Source: Anthonomus grandis grandis (Eukaryota; Arthropoda; Insecta; Coleoptera; Curculionidae). From it: 64,000 nt of DNA. Location: contig NC_065548.1 of the NCBI RefSeq assembly GCF_022605725.1, positions 12,557,644 through 12,621,643 on the forward strand, read 5' to 3'. The translations under genes were made by a program, and so were the position numbers. Position 1 is the first letter of the stretch. The number at the start of each line of letters is the position of its first letter. Shown one piece after another: positions 11,730-23,080 of the stretch. The notes beneath the pieces are model-generated. The model made no database searches. It was not told the origin of the DNA and worked only from the letters and a program-made list of their open reading frames with translations.

Positions 11730-12010
11730 TTTTCATAGTTATGTGAAATATAAGATAATAAGACATATTAGAAAATTTAATCCCAGAATTATAAGGGCTG
11801 CTAAGGATATTTATTAAGATAAGAGGCTGGCCCAAGCAGGTAGTGTAGATAAGGAGACATGGACTATTGTAAATGAATTAAGAAAAAAGGCTTCTTCGTC
11901 TAATTCATTCCCTACTTCATCTGAGTCCCTTAACAATTTTGCAAGTATTGCAAAAAACATAATGAATACCATAGCTCCTAACCATGATCCACTTTTATAA
12001 CTTCTTAATG
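11730..12010 (+). pseudogene. LINE ORF2 linker fragment (between endonuclease and RT)
   Basis: One frame reads QAGSVDKETWTIVNELRKK and then ESLNNFASIAKNI. These correspond to the 'd.kktWk.iNelrgk...lNnfFa.ig..i' linker known between the endonuclease and RT domains of jockey/CR1-type LINE ORF2. The fragment is only about 90 codons and is isolated from any endonuclease or RT on either side. It is a dead remnant. Confidence 0.6.
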
Positions 12011-12448
12011 AGGAGAATTTATAAAGTGTTTTTTTATGTCCATATTATTGGCACAGATCTGAAGTACTATAAATGACATTAGAAGCAAAACCTTTGATAC
12101 TATCTAGATCAGCTATTAGGTCCTTTTTCCAATTCCAATCTGTTGTAGTACATGTAGTGCAGCTAAATTTGACTGTATTTTTAAACCATAAAACAGAGCT
12201 ATTCGATACTCGACTAAATAGTAGGATGTCAAAAACTGTCAAAAACTCCTTAAAAAATATAAAATATTAATTCTTCATTTATGTTTACATTCGTTTGCTT
12301 AATTTGCAATCATATATCAGTAAATCCAGAAAGGCTATCTCACAATTACTCATTTCAAGTCAAGTCTATATGATATTCTCAGGCATTTTGCAAGTCTTTG
12401 AAATCACACTTGCCGAAAAGAGTAAAGATATGTTATAGTAATAAATAT
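12011..12448. other. no gene recognised
   Basis: Two overlapping frames of about 65 codons on opposite strands (12045-12270) are open. Neither shows a domain I know, and the overlap means at most one could be real. The pentamer AATAT at 12444-12448 is the left member of a possible target duplication of the gypsy element. Confidence 0.35.
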
Positions 12449-12944
12449 TGTAACGAAATTCGGGAACACACTTTTATTGTCAACGTCAAAAACACTAACC
12501 TAACTCGCCTTGACTGTCGTTTAATTGTTTCCAAGGTAAAAACTGACTAAACAATTAAAAAACTGAATGAATTGTCACGAAGCGCGTCCTTTTTAAAACC
12601 CGATGGAACAGTTTCGAAATATTTAGAATTATCTTCATTGTTTTTGCCGAAAGAGACCAATAATTTTAGGAGAATACTGACAGTCAAAGCAAGCAAGTTA
12701 CAAATTCTAAAAAATTAGAACTACAGGGATTTACAATAATTTAACCTAAATAACCTAAATTGGGGCCAAAATGGGGCTCTCGAACAAAATGAATTATTTA
12801 AAAACTAAACACTATAGATAAAAATAATAAACCAAACGTAAGTAGAACCCTAAAGAAACTCTACGAATCAACTTCAACTACAGAATACTAATAAAAATAG
12901 TACAAAAACTAGGAAAATAACTAACGTATTTACATTTTCATAAT
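12449..12944 (-). repeat. gypsy 3' LTR (full copy)
   Basis: About 496 bp. Its right 288 bp (12657-12944) are repeated at 14301-14580. The exact right boundary could be 12940 (giving TG...CA ends) or 12944 (giving a 5-bp target duplication); the sequence alone does not decide. Confidence 0.7.
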
Positions 12945-12992
12945 ACTGCTCCCCTCTCAAGTTTGATCCTCCTGATCAAACATGGGACCACC

Positions 12993-14290
12993 TTAGTCAT
13001 GATAGGGCGCTAGCCGGACGATGGTTACAATTTTCATCTTCGTGGTCGGATGTCGCTGGATACGGTACACCACGTCGTTGATTTTGGTGACCACATTGAA
13101 TGGACCTTCCCAATCCTTCTGGAGCTTTGGTGACTTGCCCTTCGTCCTCCGTGGATTGTATAACCAGACTTTATCCCCAGGATTAAAACCGGTAGAATTT
13201 GCCTTTATGTCATAACGTGATTTCATTCTGTTACTTTCTAGATGAAGTTTATCCCGTGCTTGTTCGTGAACGATTTGTAAGCGTTCTTGTAAATGGTCGA
13301 CGTACTCCTCAGGGGTTTCAGACTTATGGGGTCTTCCAGTAATAATGTCCAAAGGTAAACGAAGTTCATCATAGTAGACAACTTTTGCCGGGCTTTTTCC
13401 AGTTGACTTGTGGATAGAAGAACGATATGCCAATAGAAATGGTTGTATACAGGTATCCCAGTCGGTTTGCTTAGAGTTTACCACCATCCTCAACTAGCTC
13501 TCAAATGTGCGGTTAAATCTTTTAACCATTCCATCAGACTGAGGGTGTAGTGGGGTTGTACGGGCCTTATTGATTCCCAGCAACTGGCATACTTGTTGAA
13601 ATATTTGTGACTCAAAGTTCCTTCCTTGGTCTGAATGGATCTCTCTGAGTACACCAAATCGACAAATCCAGTTCTGGAACAGCACTTCAGCTACTGTCGT
13701 TGCTTCTTGATTTGGAATCGGATAAACCTCGGGCCACTTACTAAAGTAATCCATAGCAACAAGAGCATATCGGTTTCCGGAGCTACTAGTAGGAAAGGGT
13801 CCTGCTACGTCTATGGCAATTCGTTCAAAGGGTGCACCAACAAGATACTGCATCATCTTTCCTCTTGTCCGGGTTCTTGGGCCCTTGCTTGACGAATACT
13901 GCTCACACTGTCGGCACCAGCGTTCAACATCTTCATGACTGTTCAGCCAGTAAAACCGTTCTCTAACTTTTACCTTAAGGTCTTACTAACTCCAAAATGT
14001 CCTCCGCCGACACCGCTATGAACAGCTTCAAGAACTTCCGGAATCCGTTTTGGAGGAAGGACTGTCAGATATGTCTTTTCTTTTCCATCTACGCTCTCCC
14101 AGACTCTTTTTAACATTCCATCTTCTATAACCAATGAATTCCATTGAGACCAATAAGCTTTTATTTCTTTGTCAGAAATATCTTTCCATTCTGGTTTTGA
14201 AATTTCTCGAGATTTCAGTTCGTAAATAAGACCAAATTTTGGATCATCACACTGATCTTGGATTAAATTAGCTACATCCCACTCTTTAGA
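12993..14290 (-). pseudogene. gypsy integrase with lost catalytic glutamate and internal stop
   Basis: In order on the minus strand: an H2C2 zinc-binding region (HSGVGGGHFG near 14030, CRQC near 13905), then the catalytic core and a C-terminal region ending in LAPYHD. The core has DVAGPFP (first Asp) and HSDQGRNF (second Asp). The C-terminal region contains a GDKVWLYNPRR stretch typical of gypsy integrases. The third catalytic residue, normally Glu in the DGMVERFNRT motif, is Lys here (DGMVKRFNRT, about 13515). An in-frame stop follows at 13494-13496, and a frameshift lies near 13975. The protein is therefore non-functional. The stretch 14020-14290 shows the expected sequence N-terminal to the zinc region. 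Family placement near 412/mdg-like gypsy elements is from motif memory. Confidence 0.85.
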
Positions 14291-14300
14291 ACTATGAAGG

Positions 14301-14580
14301 CCAATAATTTTAGGAGAATACTGACAGTCAAAGCAAGCAAGTATACAAATTCTAGAAAATTAGAACTACAGGGATTTACAATAATTTAACCTAAATTGGG
14401 GCCAAAATGGGGCTCTCGAACAAAATGAATTACTTAAAAACTAAACACTATAGATAAAAATAATAAACCAAACGTAAGTAGAACCCTAAAGAAACCCTAC
14501 GAATCAACTTTAACTACAGAATACTAATAAAAATAGTACAAAAACTAGGAAAATAATTTACGTATTTACATTTTCATAAT
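14301..14580 (-). repeat. gypsy 5' LTR remnant
   Basis: A 280-bp copy of 12657-12944 that lacks the part matching 12449-12656. It joins integrase-side sequence at 14300. This junction marks the internal deletion. Confidence 0.8.
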
Positions 14581-14585
14581 AATAT

Positions 14586-14989
14586 GTACAGTAAACCATT
14601 TTTTTATTTAATGAATTTACTTAATATATTAATAATAATTCCATTTTAGACACAAAATGACTTGGTTTTTCAAATAACTTTAAAGAGTGTATAATTTGTT
14701 TAGCAGTCATCAATTTATTTATTCAATAATCATCTGCTGAAAAACATTATTGCTTCTAAATCTTAAACATCAATAATAATAGGAGTTAATTAAAAAAATT
14801 AAATACTACAACAATGATCTGACTAACTTTATAATAAATTTATTTTTAATAAAAAATATAATAATGAATAAAAATAAATCCAGAACTTATTTAAAATAAA
14901 TAAAGGCTATTAAATAATATGTAGATAATTATGAAATAAATTGTTATTAATCCAAATGTTTAAAAAGACCACCATTATTTTATAAGCTT
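14586..14989. other. AT-rich, no gene seen
   Basis: Nothing recognisable beyond AT-rich simple sequence. Confidence 0.4.
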
Positions 14990-15210
14990 TTGCGCGCATT
15001 GATTACAATGTTTCTTTGAATGTTGTTGAATGAATTGAAATTTTATTGCACGCTTCTCTTATTTTTAAACTTAGATCCTCTAAATTTTGAGGTGTAGTCT
15101 AATAAACCTGGTTCTTAATAAAACCCTACATGGAAAAATCCATGGCAGTTATATCAGGCGATCTTGCCGGCGAATTTATAGGATCTTTATTACCAATCCA
15201 ACAAATATTA
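14990..15210 (-). pseudogene. mariner-type transposase C-terminal scrap
   Basis: The minus strand reads PARSPDITAMDF and then, after a disrupted tryptophan/glycine block, IKNQVY...PQNLEDLSLKIREACNKI. This matches the last catalytic block (ARSPDLTPLDFFLWG) and the C-terminal helix of the insect mariner/IS630-type transposases seen intact elsewhere in this window. Only about 70 codons survive, with one stop or frameshift in the LWG block. The inverted repeats and the rest of the gene are not visible. Confidence 0.7.
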
Positions 15211-15755
15211 ACACGAATAAAAACTAGCGCGAAAGCTTGATGACTTCTGTCAAAAATATTATTTTTGTTTCGTAGCCTTGACAGCGCAGACTTCAACTAC
15301 TGTCACAGGCAATTAAATGAAACGGATAATATCAATAAATATCATAATTTGAAACTACATTTTTTTAACATTTAGATCGGGTTTAACATAAATAACCAAT
15401 AGTTAAGTTTAAGCTTTTAATTAATTTAATTTTAAATCATGAGGAAAAGAATAAATATTTAAAAGTATTTAAGTTTTTATCTGAAAAATTCCTGATGATA
15501 GTTATTACGTTAAAACGTTAAGAAACATATGAATTAGATAAATCATTTTAAAAGGAATAAAAAATGCTTTAAAAATAAGTTGTAATATTATTTTGTAATT
15601 TACTATGCAAAGATTTAAAGTATGTATTTACGTGTATTTATATTTTTATGTGTATTTTTAATTGAATTTTTTTTGTTATTATTTACTAGCTTAGTGTACA
15701 AAATTTCGAAAAATCTTATTTTTTTTTGTGGAACTAAAGAAAATTATTATTTATA

Positions 15756-15756
<1 letters not shown>

Positions 15757-15806
<50 letters not shown>
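15757..15806. repeat. (ATT)n microsatellite
   Basis: An uninterrupted ATT/TTA run of about 50 bp. Confidence 0.95.
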
Positions 15807-17959
15807 TCCTAATAAATCTAATCATTTCTCACTCAAATTTCAATTTTAAAAATTCCTATGCATAATGAGCTCAATTTGTCACAAGCTAAAAATAGATTCT
15901 GAAATCCAAAAATCTTGTATATTAATTTCCAGGGATGTTAAGTAATCGTTACTACTAAGTATTTTCAAAAATTTAAAGTAAATGTCAAATTAGAAAGTGC
16001 TTTTCATCACTAAATTATTAATAGGTAATTATGAATTTGTTTCAATATTATAGATTTCAATTAACAAAAATTTTATATGTAAATATTCACTTCTTTATAT
16101 TCATAACTAAAAGTTCACATTTTTTTATCCTTCTATGCTGGTACCTGATAACTAAATTTATAAAGTGCATGGGTGCATCAAGCAGAATTTTTTTTACCAG
16201 GCCGCGTGACCCATATACGTGTCATATTTTCAAATAATATTATATTATATGGATGTATTACATAATATCTTATATGAAACACTAGTAACAATCATATTTA
16301 CCGTGTTAAATTTATTTAAAATATTATTTTTTACAGACCCTAAAATGACTAGTATTTTAGTGGGTCTAGTAAATTAAAAATATAATTTAAACTAAAAGTA
16401 ATTTATTTAAAAAAAATATTTGACTAAAAAATATTTCTATTAATTTTTCCTTATTGCCAATTACTATAAAATGTGGAGGAGTTACAATTCATTTTTTTTT
16501 AACTAGAACTGTAATAATCACCTCTTGCATATAAATTCCTCTTATAACACCAATACTCTTGTGTTAATAACAATTTAATTCAAAGACTTCAAAGCACGTC
16601 TAATAGCTGTTATTACAAGAATTTTTCCTTAATAACTAGAAATTTTCCTTCTGTATTTTGGATATAATGAGCTACGCTGAACGTCGATTCTTCTATTTTA
16701 ATATTAAAAAAAACTTCTTGATCCCGCATTTGAAACCCACGGAGTATCCTAATTAACCGCACAAAGGACCAAAAAGTATCCAAAGGGCTTATTAAAGAAT
16801 AAAAGTCGCGCACAGGACAAAAGCGCTCACTATTATCGTTATTAAAAATGTCTATAAAAGTTTTAATCAGACAGCCAAGAAACTAATTTGAGGTTGCCGC
16901 TAAAAGTTTTCAGAGCTTAAAAAAATTCTGGCTTTATATATATTGATTATTAAAAATCTAAATCCAACAAAAAATAATTACTAAACTCACTCAATATTAT
17001 TCAATTCACTAATTGCCAAACCGAAGGGTTTAATAAACAAGCACCCCCAAGAAAACTTCTAAAAAAAAACATTCAAATACCCAATTTTAGATTTCTAATT
17101 AATTTATATTTAATTAGACATCCGCGGCAAGGAAAGAAAATTAAAAGTCACGCAAAACTTTCGAACAGTCCTAATTACAAAGGAAAACTTCTGATAGGAA
17201 AAAGGATTTGTCAATTTTTAAAAGGCTTATTTAAATTGGAAAACCCAGCGGACAGTTGGGTGGCCTAGTTTTAGAGCAATCGGTAAGTTTTAATGAACCC
17301 CTATAATGTCATTTTAGAGAAACAATCTATCATATTTCAGACTGAAGCGGGTATATTGGTTCAAAGATGAGTTTCTTGATTCTATTATTTTAGTAATGTA
17401 GTCGTGCTATATTTCGAGTCATGATATAGGTCAAAAATTTTATAATATTGATTTTTTTGGATTTTTTTGGATGTATCAAAGTTTAGTTTCTTTACTACTT
17501 TATAAAATTGTTTCTCTTACGAATTGAAGTTTCACCAATTTCATATGCAAATTATCATTTTAATTAAATAATTTATAGCTCAAACTGAGACTGAGATATA
17601 GGTCAAAAAAATATAAGAAAAATATTTTTTTTCTCGTATTTTCTGAGATATACTGCCTATTTTCAATTCTCTCCTAATAATAGAACTTTTTAAAGATTTT
17701 ATTTATCTTAGAGGTTTAACCAAATATATAAGAAAGTTATTTACCTTAATAAAATAATATGAATTTTTCAGACTGTGACACGATAGATGTTAAAAAATTG
17801 ATGTTTATTGCAATGCAGAAAAAACCAGTATCTTGAGGACTACAATAAAATTTCGATATATATTAGTAGATAAATCTCAGTATTTTAATTCTACTGACCC
17901 TAGCTTACAAAACGATTGTATAAAAAATATCTTCAAATGCCTGGAATAAATAAAAAAAA
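15807..17959. other. no gene seen
   Basis: AT-rich DNA. The 66-codon minus-strand frame at 16613-16813 and the 68-codon plus-strand frame at 16031-16237 have no domains. The phrase GATATAGGTCAAAAA occurs at about 17423 and 17594, a weak local duplication. Confidence 0.4.
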
Positions 17960-18297
17960 TACATTAACGTTATTAAAATATCAATATTGCAGAAAGAAAT
18001 TTATAAATAAATTTGTTATTATTAATGTTTTTATATTTATATTTAAGATTAAAAATAGAATGTTACCTACCTACATTTGTGATAGGGTAAATTCTTTATG
18101 AATGTTCATGACTATTATACCAGAAACCATAATGATTTCATTCTAGTCAATCGATGCAACACAGATGTTGAACATTACTCTGAATAAAGGTTTATTGAAG
18201 TTTAATCGACTATCAAAAAATATTAAAGAATATAAACATTTTAGTGCATTTAAAAGATTAATTAAAAATTATGTATTGTCTGAAATTGTACCTTAAT
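17960..18297 (+). pseudogene. LINE reverse transcriptase C-terminal tail
   Basis: Across at least two frames, this region reads NVHDYYTRNHNDFILV and then GLLKFNRLSKNIKE followed by FSAFKRLIKNYVLS, ending at a stop near 18295. These are the 'h.YnTR.+.df.lp', 'gl.lfN.LP..iK' and 'FK+.Lk.yL' blocks at the very end of jockey/CR1-type ORF2 proteins. Only the last 110 or so residues remain. No RT palm lies upstream, so this is a 5'-truncated copy, the common fate of LINE insertions. Confidence 0.7.
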
Positions 18298-18545
18298 TGA
18301 TTTATAAAAATAATTGTTTTGTTGTTATCTCTTGTTTTGTCTGAAACTGTGGCAATTTTAATGGATTTAACGGACTCTAATTCGCTATTATTATTTTGTA
18401 TAATTAATTAGTTCTTAGGTAATTTTTTCTAAGTTTTATATGTACAATTGGTTTTTTCTATGTATAGTATTTTAATAATTCTATTTTATAGTGTCTTTTA
18501 TCATTCGACGTGCTCCACAGTTAGGTTGTGACTTGACTCCTTGAT

Positions 18546-18836
18546 AGGGTACTTCTGGAAAACCGGAGGCTGCGATTGTCTATGGAATACCGGGACCAAA
18601 ATCCAAAATGTCTCCAGGAAAATAACCGAGGTGCCCTGTTCAATAAAGACGACCTAGAAAACATGTGTCGTAAAATGCTCGAAACATCAACACGAGCCGA
18701 TCATGAGATGCAACATCAGCACCACCATCGAATGTTGATATATCGCAAAGAAAATGAAGCGGAACATTTTAACTATTTAATTATATTATGTATATTTGAT
18801 AGTCAAGGATACATTATTGTTATTTATGTATAATTT
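18546..18836 (+). CDS. unidentified ORF with coding-like composition
   Basis: An open frame runs from about 18546 to a stop at 18834. Its first 70 or so codons have clearly more balanced composition than the flanks. They encode a charged, hydrophilic segment (LENRRLRLSMEYRDQNP, then KDDLENMCRKMLETSTR) ending in a His-rich patch (HEMQHQHHHRM). The last 25 codons are AT-driven and hydrophobic. The first ATG is at 18582 with no clear context. An AG at 18545-18546 could serve as a splice acceptor, and an AATAAA lies at about 18936. It could be a terminal exon, a piece of an unknown transposon, or a captured cDNA fragment. I know of no family that fits. Confidence 0.3.
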
Positions 18837-19339
18837 TCGCACATCTATATCATATGTCATAATTAAATATTTTAGATCTTCATGTATGCTATTACATTAT
18901 TAGATTTATATCGATTTCTTGTAGCATTATGCTAAATAAATACATTATTATTATAATTCTACAATCAGATTTTCAATAATTTTAAGTTTCTACCTAGAAA
19001 TAGTATAGAATAAAATCCTAAATTCCAAATTTCATTTTACCCAAAATTACCCATTTATTGGTCTCAATAGCTTAATAATTGATAAAGACTTGTCATCGGG
19101 TTAAATTACTCAAAATCCCAATTACTTACCCGTAATGCTTAGAAAATCAAAACTTTTATTAAAGAAACTTTTCAACCGGGTCATTATAACCGGGCTACAT
19201 CGTAAAGTAAGTGGTTTCCTAGTTATAGCACGCTATATTAAATTGCAGCTTAAACAGCCTTATCTAAACATGCTGCGCTAAATAATGTTGTAAAAGCCAC
19301 AATTACGAACTCTGTCTTTCTTGCCGTAATAAAGCCATT
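18837..19339. other. no gene seen
   Basis: AT-rich DNA with an AATAAA string at about 18936. No coding signal. Confidence 0.4.
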
Positions 19340-19720
19340 TTGTTTAATTAATTTCCATTAAATTGTTTTATAAAAACTACTTAAAAGAGAGGTTTTTTTT
19401 TTTAATCTTTAATAGTTTGAGCGCGATCGACTCATTTGTTATTAAAAATCCCTGGAAACCTTTCCCTCCCAGTAATAAAATATGTAAATTTTCCTCTATT
19501 TACGCTTTGCGCTCGAATAGGCCGGAAATTCGCACCCCGTCCCGGAGCCCGGAGTTTTTCTATCAAACTCCGGTTGTTGTTTGTCTCCGAAAATAGCTCG
19601 GTCGCACTCTAAACCCCCCTTTTATTGTCTTTTACTAAATGTCTTGAGCAGGGGGCGCGGATTGATGTTTACGGTAATGCTGGGAGCGTTTCCTGGATTC
19701 AATGAGCTGCACGACATACT
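19340..19720. other. GC-richer island, possible conserved non-coding DNA
   Basis: Positions 19490-19700 are GC-rich for this window and hold CCCCGTCCCGGAGCCCGGAG and AACTCCGG(TT). These make a short inverted pair around CCGGAG/CTCCGG (about 19540-19575). A 77-codon plus-strand frame spans part of it but has no domain and starts in AT-rich sequence. No copy of it occurs elsewhere in the window. Confidence 0.35.
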
Positions 19721-19924
19721 TTATTTATTTTAGTGTTTTTCTCTTTTCTTTTCTCTTTTTAATATATTTAAGCTTTTTGAAGATATTTTTAGCATATTGC
19801 GAAAGCTCCTACTATGTCACAACAAATAATATTGTCAACCTAAGGCGCGTTTTTATGGGAAAAAAATCAGAAAGTTATAGTAGTAAGGTTTCATGGCACT
19901 GGATTAAAATTTCTTAACATAGCT

Positions 19925-22900
19925 TAATGAAAAAAAAGATGGCGACTTGTGAAAATAATAATGACACCGACCTTCCAAAAAAAAGGTGCCAAAAGTGCAA
20001 TATTTTAAAGATGCTTATAGATGTGTGAAGTGTGGTCGTATCATGTATCGGGGATGCATTAAATAATTTTCATATATTGGGATAGTAGCAGCGAAATTAC
20101 TTGCTGTAAACCAACTAATATACCATTGCGCTTTAAAGAAAATAACATCGGCATTGTGCTAAACAGTTCTTTATCTGGTGAATCAAGTACCGTAGTTCTC
20201 CCAGAAGAACCATCACTGGTAGTCAAAGTGAAATATCTTTAAAAAATTATTGAATAAAAGAGTACAGATCTTACAGAAAAACTTAAGCTTTTTCATCATC
20301 AACTAAAAATTCAAAATAAAGTAGTTCTTTATTAATCTAGAGCGCATAGTAAAAATTTAACCAATATCACAGTAACAATTAAGCAAAACTGACCTATTAT
20401 TGAGCAACAAATTTAAAATCTTATACAGATACAGCCCGAAATTTCAAATTTAAAAAAGAAAACAACTGGCCGAACGTAAGTTATGAATGTACTAAATTTT
20501 AAACCAAGGGCTCAAACAGCTCTTTTAGAGTAAGAATTGTAAGAACTTCAAAACAAGCATCTTTAATAAATTCTGACTTTTGGTTAGAAGGAGTTAAAAT
20601 CAAAGATTATACGTGTTTTTGGAGAATATAGTTTTTAGGGCCAAAATACACTTGCAACTCCAAACCAAAAAAGAACATGCTAAATGCACGTAGCTTATGC
20701 AAAAAACACCTAAAAGGTCATGTTTTTTTTCCCAGTTCTAAAACCCTGCCTAACTGGCTATTTTAAATGAATTTATTGGCACTTTAAATGAACTGATCTC
20801 TTAGATTGTTGTACTTAATACCAAATGTGTTAAACAAATTCTAGAGTATGCTTATTGTGAATTTTCAGGTGAGTGCAAAAAGTCTTATTCCTAACATAAT
20901 GTCGTGTTTTATTTTTTACGAGATTCAAGATGAGACTAGATGCAATAATAGTACAGTGCTGTATGAGAATGGATGCAAAAATTAGATAGAGAATGAAATT
21001 TTGACAGTAAGTTGTATGGGTTGAGAGAGTGCCAAAACCAAAAATGCGAACAAAAATTTCGAGGAAGTTTTTTTTCAGTGAATGATTGGGGATGGTCTTG
21101 GATTGACGCTACCCCTTTGCACTTACAACTTTGTCTCATGAGATAAATTGAAATTGTTCAAAAAAATCAGAGCTACCTTCTCTTCCACAGAGCCGAATTC
21201 ATTTGAGTTGATTTAGAGGGTGTAAAAAGGGGGTAAAGTTTTGAAAAATTGGTTTTAAATTAATAACCTTCTTGGAAAAAATCCCACGAATTTTGTTCAA
21301 ATAGCAAAGTTAGAGCTCTCAAAAAGACGCGTACACTGATATATATATCGATTATGCAAAAAATTTTCAACTTTCAATCTATTTTTGCATTCATTCGACC
21401 ATTTCTAATGACAGCACGGCTGTACTATGAAAAGAGCTGATTACCTGTTTGTTGCCAGAGACTATAAAATTTTTCTTGTTGATACTATGAGCATCTATGA
21501 ATTATACTTCACCAATAATCTGATTACGCGACCAGAGTCCAGATCCGTAATTGATTATATTTTTACCAACCATAATCAATAAATAAACCTATACCTATAG
21601 AATTTTCTGATCATCCTGTTTTATCATTTAAATTAAATCCAAAAAATAACTAATTTTTTAAAATAATTAATTTTTTAAATCCAAATTATAAAACTGAACC
21701 TACAATTAAAAAAATTTGCTAATGCATTCTCATAACTATTCTATAACTACCTTTTTTATCAAATGTTTAATAGTGTACACAGTCCTAATGACAAATATTA
21801 AACATAACATACTGAAATATTAAATATGGCTAGGCAAGTAAAGAATCTACACCGGCTTTAACAAATTAGCAAAAATTTTATTGTTAGAATAAGATTTAAA
21901 GAGATTAACAAAAAACACACAACTCTTTAAAAAAACACAAAATAGGACCATAATAATAAGTTACATACAAATTCGCCAAAGTAAAGATATCTGAATAATT
22001 ACAAAATTAAAACAGTACAAAATGAATACATTCCATAAATATAGAGCACTTTAATTGAGAATCTTCAACTCATTCAAGAGACACTTTGTACAAACTGTTA
22101 TGTTATCTATATAATCCTTCTATAGGTATGAAAGAAAACTTTAAGTGAATCGGATAAAATGAAATCCTTAATACTTAAAACCGCCAGTCTTTCCAATTTT
22201 TTAAAAAAAGCGACAAATTTAAACCAAATAAATACCGTCCTATCTGACATATGTCTGTTTGCTCGAAAGTAATTGGAAAATATATGTATGCTTGTCCGAT
22301 ATAATATCTTTCAAAATGTCATTTACTTTCTGATATGAAACGGTTTATTGTTGAAATTTATTAAGATCTATCCAATCCATCTAGATTATGAACTTGAACT
22401 TTTGGCGTACCGCCTTTGAATCAATTATATCATATGTATCTGACAGGCACCAATTTGGTTAAGTTACATCCGAATAAGGATTTTTAATTACACATTCAGG
22501 TCAAAAATCCAAAATATTAAACATAATTTTAAATATAAAATTAATATACGGAATGCTTCCAGGCAGAATACGCTTAGCTTTGCTATTCTTATTATTTTGC
22601 AATGATTTAAACAATTATCTAAATGAACTGTACTATCACAGAGATACCTTACTAACAATTTTCCACTTATCTGAGAATGAACTCATACAGATTGCAAATA
22701 TTGACTTATCCAGATTTTCGGAATGATTCTCCATGAACGGCTTAATATTTAACCAATAAAAATCAGCCCTTTTCAATTTTGGAAACCCACCCATCATTGA
22801 TCGCACTCAGTCTGGTTCTGAACTATTCATGATTCATTAATTTATAATCTAATTTTCAGGTATCAATATTCCAAGCTGAGCAGGTACAATCATATCGATC

Positions 22901-23080
22901 ATTTGACCAATAAATTAGCCTCCTCATGTTTTCCGGTATCTGAATTTAAAAAAAGGGATAAATTTAAACGCAATTCTTCTTTATGTGCATCTCTTGCGGC
23001 ATAATAATGTGGAGATTATCTCACCGAGATCAATATATTATTCCTATTGCAAAAATATATATTATGTATAATTGATAATG
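19925..23080 (+). pseudogene. near full-length but heavily decayed LINE (ORF1, endonuclease, RT)
   Basis: The domains appear in correct LINE order on one strand. At 19960-20060 there are cysteine pairs (RCQKCN, CVKCG) of a PHD-like zinc finger, as in CR1/jockey ORF1. At 20500-20600 there is RVRIVRTSKQASLIN, resembling the ORF1 RRM-like end. Around 20760-21590 there is endonuclease sequence ending in ITRPESRSVIDYIFTN. At 22240-23060 there is RT sequence: a WRTAFESIISYVSDRHQF block, GMLPGRIRLALLFLLFCNDLNNYL in place of the GvPQGSvLGPlLF..yiNDL block, then FSMNGLIFNQ. Stops and frameshifts occur throughout. A 600-bp stretch (about 20870-21470) inside the endonuclease has no LINE similarity and may be an insertion. 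Confidence 0.65.
20870..21470. mobile_element. possible insertion inside the LINE endonuclease
   Basis: The LINE-like reading is lost at about 20870 and resumes at about 21470. The intervening DNA is less AT-rich, has no domain, and includes a 67-codon minus-strand frame of no recognised family. I could not identify terminal repeats or a target duplication. Confidence 0.3.

Larger units (their letters stand above)
12449..14580 (-). mobile_element. Ty3/gypsy retrotransposon, internally deleted
   Basis: A minus-strand gypsy element with both ends present but most of the body lost. The full LTR (minus-strand 3' LTR) is at 12449 to about 12944, starting TGTAACG on the plus strand. The opposite LTR (14301-14580) retains about 280 bp, matching 12657-12944 with few differences, and then runs straight into the integrase region. 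A purine-rich tract on the minus strand (12945-12962) sits next to the full LTR, as a polypurine tract should. The pentamer AATAT occurs just outside both ends (12444-12448 and 14581-14585), a plausible target-site duplication if the LTR ends at CATAAT. Gag, protease, RT and RNase H are missing, probably through one deletion from inside the 5' LTR into integrase. Confidence 0.8.

Noticed and set aside
12045..12270. Overlapping open frames on both strands
   Set aside because: Opposite-strand overlap, short length and no domain on either strand.
13021..13892. Plus-strand frames of 64 and 85 codons
   Set aside because: Shadows of the minus-strand gypsy integrase.
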